DNA of 5,835 nucleotides, taken from Bacteroidota bacterium. Lineage in GTDB: Bacteria; Bacteroidota; Kryptoniia; Kryptoniales; JAKASW01. The notes beneath the pieces are model-generated. The model had not been told where the DNA came from and ran no database searches. It worked only from the letters and a program-made list of their open reading frames with translations. The stretch covers positions 1 to 5,835 of the forward strand of contig JAJYOS010000452.1 of the NCBI GenBank assembly GCA_021796055.1. Reading direction: 5' to 3'. Positions 1 through 5,661 of this stretch are shown piece after piece. The stretch's first letter is position 1, and each line of letters opens with the position of its first letter. The translations under genes were made by a program, and so were the position numbers.

Positions 1-28
1 AGAAACCGCTGCCGAGATAATAAGATGA
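1..28 (+). CDS. Possible 3' end of the upstream gene, probably nuoH (partial)
   Basis: Only a handful of codons are visible, so identity is inferred from operon order (nuoH normally precedes nuoI) and not from sequence. Two reading frames could be the real end. One reads ETAAEIIR and stops at TGA 26-28, overlapping the nuoI ATG as ATGA, a common coupled arrangement. The other reads KPLPR and stops at TAA 18-20, four bases before the nuoI start. I cannot choose between them. The third frame, that of nuoI, is also open to the window edge. Confidence 0.3.
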
Positions 29-774
29 GTTCGGTATATAGATATTTCAGAAATATCGGGATGGGCTTCTGGACGATTCTTATCGGGATGAAAATCACGA
101 TGAAACACCTTTTCACGCCGGCCGTGACCATCCAGTACCCCGATGCGAGAATGCCTATCCCGGAACGCGGGCGCAACAGGCTATATGTAAACATGGACGA
201 TTGCATCGGCTGCAACCAGTGCGCGATGGCGTGTCCGGTCGATTGCATATCCATAGAGACGGCGAAGTCGCTTCCTACCGAGGACCTTGGCATGACATCG
301 ACGGGTCAGAAGAAACGTCTGTGGGTTACTAAGTTCGATATCGATTTTGCCAAGTGCTGCTACTGCGGTCTGTGCGTTCCGCCGTGTCCGACCGAATGCA
401 TCTACATGACGGATGTTTACGAATTCTCGGAATACGACAGGAGCAATTTGAATTACAGTTTCATAACCCTTTCTCCTGACGAAGTGGTTACAAAGGTCGA
501 GCAGGCGAAAGCCGCCGAACGCGAGGCGGCCGCCAGGAAGGCAGCTGCTGCGGCTGCCGCCGCCGCGCAGAAAGCCGCGCAAACGGCTCAAAACCCGCCT
601 TCCGCTCCGGTACAAACGGCAACGAAACCCGCTCCGGCGACACAGGCGGCTCCGGTTACACAACCCGTCTCATCGCCTGAGACGACCGAGAAGAAAGAAG
701 TTGAAAAGACAGGAAGTTCTGAAGGTAAGCCGCAGGTGGACAAACAGGATGAAGGTAAGCCCGGCAATGTGTAG
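25..774 (+). CDS. nuoI: NADH-quinone oxidoreductase subunit I (8Fe ferredoxin subunit) with a long Ala/Pro/Lys-rich C-terminal tail
   Basis: NuoI is the peripheral-arm subunit that holds clusters N6a and N6b and passes electrons to N2 and then quinone. The 249-residue protein has a short N-terminal amphipathic region (about 1-30) that in the family lies against the membrane domain. Two CxxCxxCxxxCP motifs follow: C60-C63-C66-C70-P and C111-C114-C117-C121-P. Additional cysteines sit at 74, 112 and 125. The ferredoxin core ends near residue 155. E. coli NuoI has 180 residues, so the excess is the tail from about 158 to 249: a Lys/Glu/Ala segment with nine consecutive alanines (173-181), then Pro/Thr/Gln/Ala-rich and finally Lys/Glu/Gly-rich sequence, probably disordered. 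ATG 25 gives the expected N-terminal length. No strong Shine-Dalgarno precedes it, only GAG at 14-16. The family call is certain; the tail's role is unknown. Confidence 0.96.
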   Translation: MSSVYRYFRNIGMGFWTILIGMKITMKHLFTPAVTIQYPDARMPIPERGRNRLYVNMDDCIGCNQCAMACPVDCISIETAKSLPTEDLGMTSTGQKKRLWVTKFDIDFAKCCYCGLCVPPCPTECIYMTDVYEFSEYDRSNLNYSFITLSPDEVVTKVEQAKAAEREAAARKAAAAAAAAAQKAAQTAQNPPSAPVQTATKPAPATQAAPVTQPVSSPETTEKKEVEKTGSSEGKPQVDKQDEGKPGNV

Positions 775-783
775 CAACGATGA

Positions 784-839
784 TGGATATGAATGCCGGA
801 TCATAAATTTCGAATTCAAAATTCAAAATTGAGAATCTC
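784..839. repeat. Heptad-phased AT-rich repeat between nuoI and nuoJ
   Basis: Read in sevens from 784 this gap gives TGGATAT, GAATGCC, GGATCAT, AAATTTC, GAATTCA, AAATTCA, AAATTGA, GAATCTC. The last four units are close variants of one another. The 18-base string AAAATTCAAAATTGAGAA at 818-835 recurs exactly at 1730-1747. The repeat ends three bases before the nuoJ ATG. It encodes nothing and contains no good terminator hairpin. Confidence 0.7.
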
Positions 840-842
840 TTA

Positions 843-1349
843 ATGGACTGGTACGATATACTTTTCTACGCGTTCGCAGTATTGACGATAGGGAGCGCTA
901 TCGGCGTTGTCTTTTCGAGAAACATCGTATACGCGGCTTTTTCTCTCCTCTTCGCATTCTTCGGCGTCGCGGCGCTGTATGTCCTCCTTTCGGCGGATTT
1001 CATCGCGATCACTCAGATACTCCTTTATGTCGGCGGAGTTCTGGTGCTGATCGTGTTCGGTATAATGCTTACCACACGCGCACAGAAGGTTGAAGTCAAG
1101 CAGGGATTTATCCGTCTTCTCCCTCCCGTGCTGGTTGCCGGCATAATTGCGGGAACGCTGATCGGGGTGCTGACAACTACTAAATGGCCTGCCGCGGGTC
1201 TCGCACCTTACGAGGAAACCGCACGGCCGATCGGTGCGCTGTTGATGACGACATTCGTTCTTCCGTTTGAGCTCGCGTCAATTCTGCTGCTTGTCGCGCT
1301 GATCGGTGCAGTAATAATCGCACGACGTGAAAAGACCAGGAGGGTATAA
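843..1349 (+). CDS. nuoJ: NADH-quinone oxidoreductase subunit J
   Basis: NuoJ is a small membrane subunit of complex I (ND6 family) lying between the quinone-binding NuoH and the antiporter-like subunits. Its third helix takes part in the conformational coupling of quinone reduction to proton pumping. The 168-residue protein has five predicted membrane helices at roughly 4-22, 28-49, 53-77, 92-112 and 135-160. The diagnostic stretch is in helix 3 (about 51-76), starting ADFIAITQILLYVGG and resembling the family's ADF..A.QI.[VL]Y.G pattern. The last helix begins LPFELAS (140-146), typical of bacterial NuoJ, and a short basic tail follows. The start lacks a clear Shine-Dalgarno; the closest match is GAG at 831-833 inside the repeat, nine bases away. 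The gene ends two bases before nuoK, implying coupled translation. Confidence 0.95.
   Translation: MDWYDILFYAFAVLTIGSAIGVVFSRNIVYAAFSLLFAFFGVAALYVLLSADFIAITQILLYVGGVLVLIVFGIMLTTRAQKVEVKQGFIRLLPPVLVAGIIAGTLIGVLTTTKWPAAGLAPYEETARPIGALLMTTFVLPFELASILLLVALIGAVIIARREKTRRV
1338..1344 (+). promoter_or_regulatory. Ribosome binding site of nuoK
   Basis: AGGAGGG, a near-perfect Shine-Dalgarno, lies seven bases before the ATG at 1352 and inside the last codons of nuoJ. It fixes the nuoK start at the first ATG over the second in-frame ATG at 1358, and it shows that this organism uses standard anti-Shine-Dalgarno pairing. Confidence 0.85.
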
Positions 1350-1351
1350 CG

Positions 1352-1666
1352 ATGCCAATGCATGTCGGACTCGTACATTTCCTGGTCGTCAGCGCAGTGC
1401 TCTTTTCCCTCGGCATTTATGGAGTCATCACCAGGAAGAACGCAATAATGGTGCTGATGGGGATCGAACTGATACTCAACGCCGCCAACATCAACTTCAT
1501 CGCTTTCACGCGGTTCGGGACGATGAACATCAGCGGGCAGGTGGTTGCCGTCTTCGTCATTATACTCGCAGCCGCGGAAGCTGCCGTTCTTCTGGCTATC
1601 GTGCTGAATATCTTCCAGCAGATGAACACCGTCAACGTCGATGAAGTCGACAAACTCAAGAACTAG
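1352..1666 (+). CDS. nuoK: NADH-quinone oxidoreductase subunit K
   Basis: NuoK (ND4L family) is a three-helix membrane subunit of complex I next to NuoJ. It carries two membrane-buried glutamates that form part of the central hydrophilic axis and are needed for proton translocation. At 104 residues it has the usual family length. Helices are predicted at about 5-25, 31-53 and 62-88. E39 in MGIEL and E76 in LAAAEAAV correspond by motif to E. coli E36 and E72. The NAANINF stretch after helix 2's glutamate and the NVD.VD.L C-terminal end also match the family. It follows nuoJ by two bases and has its own strong ribosome binding site. Nothing appears truncated or missing. Confidence 0.96.
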   Translation: MPMHVGLVHFLVVSAVLFSLGIYGVITRKNAIMVLMGIELILNAANINFIAFTRFGTMNISGQVVAVFVIILAAAEAAVLLAIVLNIFQQMNTVNVDEVDKLKN

Positions 1667-1672
1667 AATATT

Positions 1673-1749
1673 AAATGTTGAATTGTGAATGCTCGATTAT
1701 GATGCCCACACGAAGAAAGCTTTAATTCTAAAATTCAAAATTGAGAACT
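1673..1749. repeat. Heptad-phased AT-rich repeat between nuoK and nuoL
   Basis: Read in sevens from 1673: AAATGTT, GAATTGT, GAATGCT, CGATTAT, GATGCCC, ACACGAA, GAAAGCT, TTAATTC, TAAAATT, CAAAATT, GAGAACT. The array fills nearly the whole 89-base gap. ATGTTGAATT (1675-1684) recurs at 5554-5563, and AATTGTGAAT (1681-1690) recurs at 5546-5555 and 5590-5599. The 18-mer at 1730-1747 is shared with the nuoI-nuoJ gap. The middle units are degenerate, so the array looks old or constrained only at its ends. GAG at 1743-1745 is the best ribosome-binding match for nuoL. Confidence 0.7.
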
Positions 1750-1755
1750 TGACAG

Positions 1756-3867
1756 ATGGCTCCCATTGAAACCACGTTGATACAGCTGGCCCTCACGGTA
1801 TTGCTCCTTCCGCTTGCCGGCTTTGTGCTTCTGATATTCTTCGGCAAGAGGATACGCAGGCAGGATCTTATCGAGACCGGCTTACTCTTCGTCGCGCTCG
1901 CGATCTCGATTTATATAATGGTTCAGAAGGTATTCTTCATCTCCGCACCTCAAATAGATTTCACGTTTAGGTGGCTCGACCTGGGCGGCATGATCGGCCG
2001 GCCGGGTTTCACGATAGACCTCGGGATTGCGATCGACAATATTGCAGCGATCATGCTTGTAGTAGTGACGCTCATAAGCGCACTGGTACACACGTTTTCG
2101 CTCGGGTACATGCAGGGTGACGTCAGGTACTCGCGGTACTACGCCTATCTCGGTCTGTTCAGCTTTTCAATGCTCGGCATCGTTCTTTCCAATAATCTTC
2201 TGTTGATGTACGTCTTCTGGGAGCTTGTGGGAATCAGTTCGTATCTCCTGATCGGTCACTGGTATGAGAAAAAGTCTGCAAGCGATGCCGGCAAGAAAGC
2301 GTTTATTGTCAACAGGATCGGCGATTTCGGGTTCTTCATCGGCATTATGATCGTCTTCACCCAGCTTCACACTTTCCTTTTCAGCGGTATATTCAGCGGC
2401 ATCGCCCAGGGACAGCTCTCCGGACCGCTTCTTACGGCGGCCGGGATACTGATCTTCTGCGGCGCGGTCGGGAAGTCTGCGCAGTTTCCACTGCACGTAT
2501 GGCTGCCGGATGCCATGGAAGGACCTACACCCGTAAGCGCGCTCATTCATGCGGCGACTATGGTGGCGGCAGGCGTCTACCTGATTGCGCGGGTATTTCC
2601 GATGCTGACCGCCGAGGCATTGACATTAATCGCTTACACCGGCGCTATCACGGCATTCATTAGTGCTACGATAGCAGTCACGCAAAATGATATTAAGAAA
2701 GTCCTGGCTTACTCGACGATAAGCCAGCTCGGATATATGGTGATGGGACTCGGTGTCGACGCCTATTCGGCAGGTTTTTTCCACCTCGTCACGCACGCGG
2801 CGTTCAAGGCCGGGCTCTTTCTCGCGTCCGGATCGGTAATCTACGCGATGCATCATGAGCAGGACATGCGGCAAATGGGCGGACTTCGAAAAAAAATGCC
2901 GATCACTTACTGGACATTCGTAATATTCAGTCTCTCAATCTCCGGCATCCCGCTCACGTCGGGGTTCCTCAGCAAGGACAGCATTCTTGCTGGTGCGCTC
3001 GCCTACGGTTTACTCTCCGGGAATTACCTTATTCCTATCATCGGGTATGCGGTGGTGTTCCTGACGGCAATGTATATGTTCAGGCTCATAATAATGACAT
3101 TCCACGGCGAGCCTCGGGACGTGCACAAGTTTGAGCACGCCAAGGAATCTCCGAAGGTTATGACGGTGCCTTTGATAGTGCTTGCAATGCTTTCTTTCTT
3201 TGTGTTCTACAGCTTCAACCCGTTGAATCCCGACAAAGGATGGCTGCTTGAGTCGGTCAAGAAACCAGAATCTGTGGTCCCGAGTTACCAGAAATACAGC
3301 TGGGATTTTCTCCACGTGCAACTGGTTGAGAAGGGAGCAGAACAGCCGGGTGTAACGGGCGGCGGCGATAAGACAATAAATACGAACCCGTACGAGATGG
3401 AGCTTGAGCGGATCCACTACACCGGTCTTGAGTTGTCTCTTTTTCTCGCGTCGCTCGGGATTCTTACGGCTTTTCTGATTTACCACTGGAAGAAGATTGA
3501 CGCCGAAAAACTGAAACAGCGTGTCAAGCCTCTTTATAACTTCCTTTACAACAAGTGGTATTTCGACGAGTTGTACGGAGCGACGGCGGTTGCCGGGACG
3601 CTGTTTCTAAGCAAGACGTTTGCCTGGTTCGACGGTAATGTTATCGACGGCGCAGTGAACGGTGCGGCTTCGCTCACCAGGGTGTGGTCGTCGTTCAGCG
3701 GGAAATTTGACCATTACATCGTCGACGGACTCGTCAATTTCTCGGCCTGGTTCACCGGCCTCCTTGGAAGAGGAGCGAGGAGAGTCCAGACGGGAAGGGT
3801 ACAGACGTATATCATCTTTGCACTGATCGGAGTGATCGTGATTTTCTATGTGTTCAAACAATTCTGA
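1756..3867 (+). CDS. nuoL: NADH-quinone oxidoreductase subunit L (antiporter-like, with lateral helix)
   Basis: NuoL (ND5) is the distal proton-pumping subunit of complex I and carries the long lateral helix running along the membrane arm. The 703-residue protein is about 90 longer than E. coli NuoL (613). Key residues are all present: E156 in FWELVG, D190 in NRIGD, K240 in GAVGKSAQFPLHVWLPDAMEG, H265 in SALIHAAT, H347 and K351 in THAAFKA, and K407-D408 in SGFLSKD. These correspond by motif to the E. coli channel residues E144, D178, K229, H254, H338 and K399. A hydrophilic loop at about 486-556 accounts for much of the extra length. The C-terminal region (about 596-683) is the lateral helix, with a 26-residue internal repeat (FDGNVIDG.VN at 625 and FDHYIVDG.VN at 651), then a last membrane helix at about 684-700. 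The start is a plain ATG behind a repeat, without a strong Shine-Dalgarno. Confidence 0.97.
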   Translation: MAPIETTLIQLALTVLLLPLAGFVLLIFFGKRIRRQDLIETGLLFVALAISIYIMVQKVFFISAPQIDFTFRWLDLGGMIGRPGFTIDLGIAIDNIAAIMLVVVTLISALVHTFSLGYMQGDVRYSRYYAYLGLFSFSMLGIVLSNNLLLMYVFWELVGISSYLLIGHWYEKKSASDAGKKAFIVNRIGDFGFFIGIMIVFTQLHTFLFSGIFSGIAQGQLSGPLLTAAGILIFCGAVGKSAQFPLHVWLPDAMEGPTPVSALIHAATMVAAGVYLIARVFPMLTAEALTLIAYTGAITAFISATIAVTQNDIKKVLAYSTISQLGYMVMGLGVDAYSAGFFHLVTHAAFKAGLFLASGSVIYAMHHEQDMRQMGGLRKKMPITYWTFVIFSLSISGIPLTSGFLSKDSILAGALAYGLLSGNYLIPIIGYAVVFLTAMYMFRLIIMTFHGEPRDVHKFEHAKESPKVMTVPLIVLAMLSFFVFYSFNPLNPDKGWLLESVKKPESVVPSYQKYSWDFLHVQLVEKGAEQPGVTGGGDKTINTNPYEMELERIHYTGLELSLFLASLGILTAFLIYHWKKIDAEKLKQRVKPLYNFLYNKWYFDELYGATAVAGTLFLSKTFAWFDGNVIDGAVNGAASLTRVWSSFSGKFDHYIVDGLVNFSAWFTGLLGRGARRVQTGRVQTYIIFALIGVIVIFYVFKQF

Positions 3868-3914
3868 ATGTGTACGTTTGAGAATTAAGGATTTAGAATT
3901 GAGAATTGCCAATT
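3866..3914. repeat. Heptad-phased AT-rich repeat between nuoL and nuoM
   Basis: Starting in the nuoL stop codon, sevens read GAATGTG, TACGTTT, GAGAATT, AAGGATT, TAGAATT, GAGAATT, GCCAATT. Five consecutive units end in ATT. The string AATTGAGAATT at 3897-3907 recurs exactly at 5646-5656. Unlike the other gaps, about 22 bases of different sequence follow, containing a real Shine-Dalgarno for nuoM. Confidence 0.65.
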
Positions 3915-3927
3915 TAGACATATCGTT

Positions 3928-3933
3928 GGAGGA
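3928..3933 (+). promoter_or_regulatory. Ribosome binding site of nuoM
   Basis: GGAGGA lies just before the ATG at 3937, leaving four bases between GGAGG and the start codon, slightly short but workable. It supports the chosen nuoM start. It also marks nuoM as the only gene behind a long gap in this window with a canonical site. Confidence 0.8.
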
Positions 3934-3936
3934 ATA

Positions 3937-5541
3937 ATGCAGTATCAATTCCTTGGAATTGGGTATCTGACGTGGATAACATTTCTGCCTATCCTGGGGA
4001 TGGCAGTTGTGTTGCTCATTCCGAGAGCCAATACGAGTGCTATGAAATGGACCGCACTTGCGGCGACCGTGCTTCAACTCGTTGTCGCAGCGGTCATTTG
4101 GATAAATTTCAAACCCGGTCTCACAGGAATAAATGACCCGAACGGTTTCCAGTTCGTCGAGAAATTCAGGTGGATAGATCTTCCCGGAGTGGCATGGTTC
4201 GGACATGTCGCGGTCGACTATTTCCTCGGCATCGACGGCTTGAGCATCCCGATGGTTATCCTGACCGCCCTTATCTCATTCGTGGGTGTGATCGCGTCAT
4301 GGAACATCAACAAGTCTCAGAAAGGATACTTCGCACTTTATCTCCTTCTCGATACCGGGATGATGGGCGTTTTTGTTGCGCTCGATATGTTCCTCTTTTA
4401 CGTGTTCTGGGAGCTGATGCTTCTTCCGATGTACTTCCTAATCGGAGTCTGGGGCGGACCGAGGAGGGAATATGCCGCGATAAAGTTCTTTCTCTACACT
4501 CTGTTCGGCTCGGTGCTGATACTGCTCGTGATGCTGGCGCTGTATTTCAGCGTTAGCATAAAGGACCCTGCGACGGGGCAGGCTATGCATACTTTCGATA
4601 TGCTCGCGATGATGAACCCTCAGAATTTCGACCCGAATTCGCTTCTTGCCGGCATCGGGACTTACTGGCGATATGTAGCCTTTATAGCGTTGTTTATCGG
4701 TTTCGCGATTAAGGTGCCGATATTTCCGTTCCATACCTGGCTTCCTGATGCGCATGTCGAGGCACCTACAGCGATCAGCGTCATACTGGCGGGCGTGCTT
4801 CTGAAGATGGGGACATACGGCTTTTTGAGAGTCAGCTTCCCGATATTCCCGGATGCGATACTGAAATTTGCATACCCGCTTGCGATACTTGGATTCATCA
4901 ATATTGTATATGGAGCACTGTGCGCTATGGCGCAGACCGACTTCAAGAAACTGATTGCCTACTCCAGTATCAGCCATATGGGCGTCGTCCTGCTCGGCAT
5001 AGCAGCGCTGAACACACAGGGCGTGGCGGGCGGCGTGCTCCAGATGTTCAACCACGGCATTGTCACGGCGATGCTCTTCCTGATCGTCGGAGTCATTTAC
5101 GATCGGGCACACACGCGCGGTCTAAATGAGTTCGGCGGCCTGGCCAACCAAATGCCCGTGTACACGGGGATCATGACGGTCGCGTTCTTTGCGGCCATCG
5201 GACTCCCGGGGTTGAGCGAATTCATAAGCGAACTTCTCTCCTATCTCGGTGCATTCCAGGCCTTCAGGTGGGTGGCGATCTTCTCGAGCGTTGGAATAGT
5301 ACTGACCGCCGGCTATATGCTCTGGACGTTGCAGCGCGTATTTCTCGGGCAACTTCCCGAAAAGTGGAAAGGGTTACCCGATGTGAACGGCAGGGAACTG
5401 GTGGCTCTCGTTCCGCTCATGGTTGTGGTTATACTGCTCGGAGTGTTCCCGTCGATCATGCTGAACCCGATGAGCTCGACGCTGAACCACCTCGTCGATT
5501 TTGTCCACAAGGTCGGCACCGGGTTGACCGCGGTGAAATAG
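3937..5541 (+). CDS. nuoM: NADH-quinone oxidoreductase subunit M (antiporter-like)
   Basis: NuoM (ND4) is the middle antiporter-like proton channel of the complex I membrane arm. The 534-residue protein is near the family's usual length of about 500, with some 14 predicted membrane helices. Visible functional residues are E159 in FWELMLLPMYFLIGVWGG, K259 in GFAIKVPIFPFHTWLPDAHVEAPTA, H266 in the same motif, K290 in LLKMGTYGFLR, H373 in FNHGIVTAMLF, and E432 in GLPGLSEFISE. By motif these match E. coli E144, K234, H241, K265, H322 and E407, so both half-channels look intact. A longer hydrophilic stretch at about 207-240, including PATGQAMHTF, lies between helices and looks lineage-specific. 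The start is set by GGAGGA at 3928. It follows nuoL by 69 bases and precedes nuoN by 120. Confidence 0.97.
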   Translation: MQYQFLGIGYLTWITFLPILGMAVVLLIPRANTSAMKWTALAATVLQLVVAAVIWINFKPGLTGINDPNGFQFVEKFRWIDLPGVAWFGHVAVDYFLGIDGLSIPMVILTALISFVGVIASWNINKSQKGYFALYLLLDTGMMGVFVALDMFLFYVFWELMLLPMYFLIGVWGGPRREYAAIKFFLYTLFGSVLILLVMLALYFSVSIKDPATGQAMHTFDMLAMMNPQNFDPNSLLAGIGTYWRYVAFIALFIGFAIKVPIFPFHTWLPDAHVEAPTAISVILAGVLLKMGTYGFLRVSFPIFPDAILKFAYPLAILGFINIVYGALCAMAQTDFKKLIAYSSISHMGVVLLGIAALNTQGVAGGVLQMFNHGIVTAMLFLIVGVIYDRAHTRGLNEFGGLANQMPVYTGIMTVAFFAAIGLPGLSEFISELLSYLGAFQAFRWVAIFSSVGIVLTAGYMLWTLQRVFLGQLPEKWKGLPDVNGRELVALVPLMVVVILLGVFPSIMLNPMSSTLNHLVDFVHKVGTGLTAVK

Positions 5542-5544
5542 AAA

Positions 5545-5563
5545 GAATTGTGAATGTTGAATT
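5545..5563. repeat. Left heptad-repeat segment in the nuoM-nuoN gap
   Basis: GAATTGT, GAATGTT and the start of GAATTCC run in sevens directly after the nuoM stop. AATTGTGAAT (5546-5555) and ATGTTGAATT (5554-5563) are exact matches to the nuoK-nuoL gap. AATTGTGAAT appears again at 5590-5599, so two copies flank the hairpin. Confidence 0.6.
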
Positions 5564-5585
5564 CCTGGCCTGGCGTCAGGACAGG
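5564..5585 (+). other. GC-rich hairpin between nuoM and nuoN
   Basis: CCTG-G-CCTG (5564-5572) can pair with CAGG-A-CAGG (5577-5585) around the four-base loop GCGT. This gives eight Watson-Crick pairs with one internal G/A mismatch. Only TTT and then AAATT follow, so it is a poor intrinsic terminator. It may instead be a processing site, an mRNA stabiliser, a partial attenuator or the body of a small repeat element. The structure is visible; the function is inference. Confidence 0.5.
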
Positions 5586-5588
5586 TTT

Positions 5589-5629
5589 AAATTGTGAATT
5601 GAATGCCGATTAAGAGCTGGCCACAATTT
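5589..5629. repeat. Inverted repeat AAATTGTG / CACAATTT in the nuoM-nuoN gap
   Basis: AAATTGTG at 5589-5596 is an exact reverse complement of CACAATTT at 5622-5629. The intervening 25 bases include GCC (5605-5607) and GGC (5619-5621), which could extend the stem past a bulge. Inside it lies GAATGCCGATTA (5601-5612), similar to GAATGCTCGATTA at 1687-1699 in the nuoK-nuoL gap and sharing GAATGCCG with 791-798. It could be a weak RNA hairpin, a protein-binding palindrome or a by-product of the repeat's own symmetry. Confidence 0.4.
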
Positions 5630-5657
5630 GAAATTCAAAATTAAGAATTGAGAATTT
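5630..5657. repeat. Right heptad-repeat segment upstream of nuoN
   Basis: Sevens from 5630 read GAAATTC, AAAATTA, AGAATTG, AGAATTT. This segment shares AATTGAGAATT (5646-5656) with the nuoL-nuoM gap and AAATTCAAAATT with the nuoI-nuoJ and nuoK-nuoL gaps. It ends four bases before the nuoN ATG. GAG at 5650-5652 is the only Shine-Dalgarno-like match for nuoN. Confidence 0.7.
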
Positions 5658-5661
5658 ATTT

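Noticed and set aside
181..663. 160-codon open frame on the - strand inside nuoI
   Set aside because: Antisense to the ferredoxin motifs and the Ala-rich tail; the Arg/Gly/Ser-rich product is the complement of Ala/Pro codons.
784..839. CRISPR-like array
   Set aside because: The units are seven bases long, contiguous and AT-rich, without spacers or a constant 25-40 base repeat.
1358..1666. Alternative nuoK start at the second ATG
   Set aside because: The AGGAGGG site is ideally spaced for the ATG at 1352, so the first ATG is preferred.
3873..3880. TACGTTTG, matching the Bacteroidota -7 promoter pattern TAnnTTTG, just after nuoL
   Set aside because: No convincing -33 TTTG/TTG element at the right distance upstream, and it falls within the heptad repeat, so a chance match is likely.
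3607..4206. 199-codon open frame on the - strand across the nuoL end and nuoM start
   Set aside because: It lies antisense to two convincing nuo genes and spans their gap. Its composition is that of a reverse-frame shadow, with no recognisable domain.
4438..5112. 224-codon open frame on the - strand inside nuoM
   Set aside because: Fully antisense to conserved nuoM motifs; the predicted protein is rich in His, Arg and Cys, typical of a shadow frame.
5564..5588. Rho-independent terminator after nuoM
   Set aside because: The stem has a mismatch and only three T follow. A full terminator inside an essential operon before nuoN is also unlikely; kept as a hairpin of unknown role.
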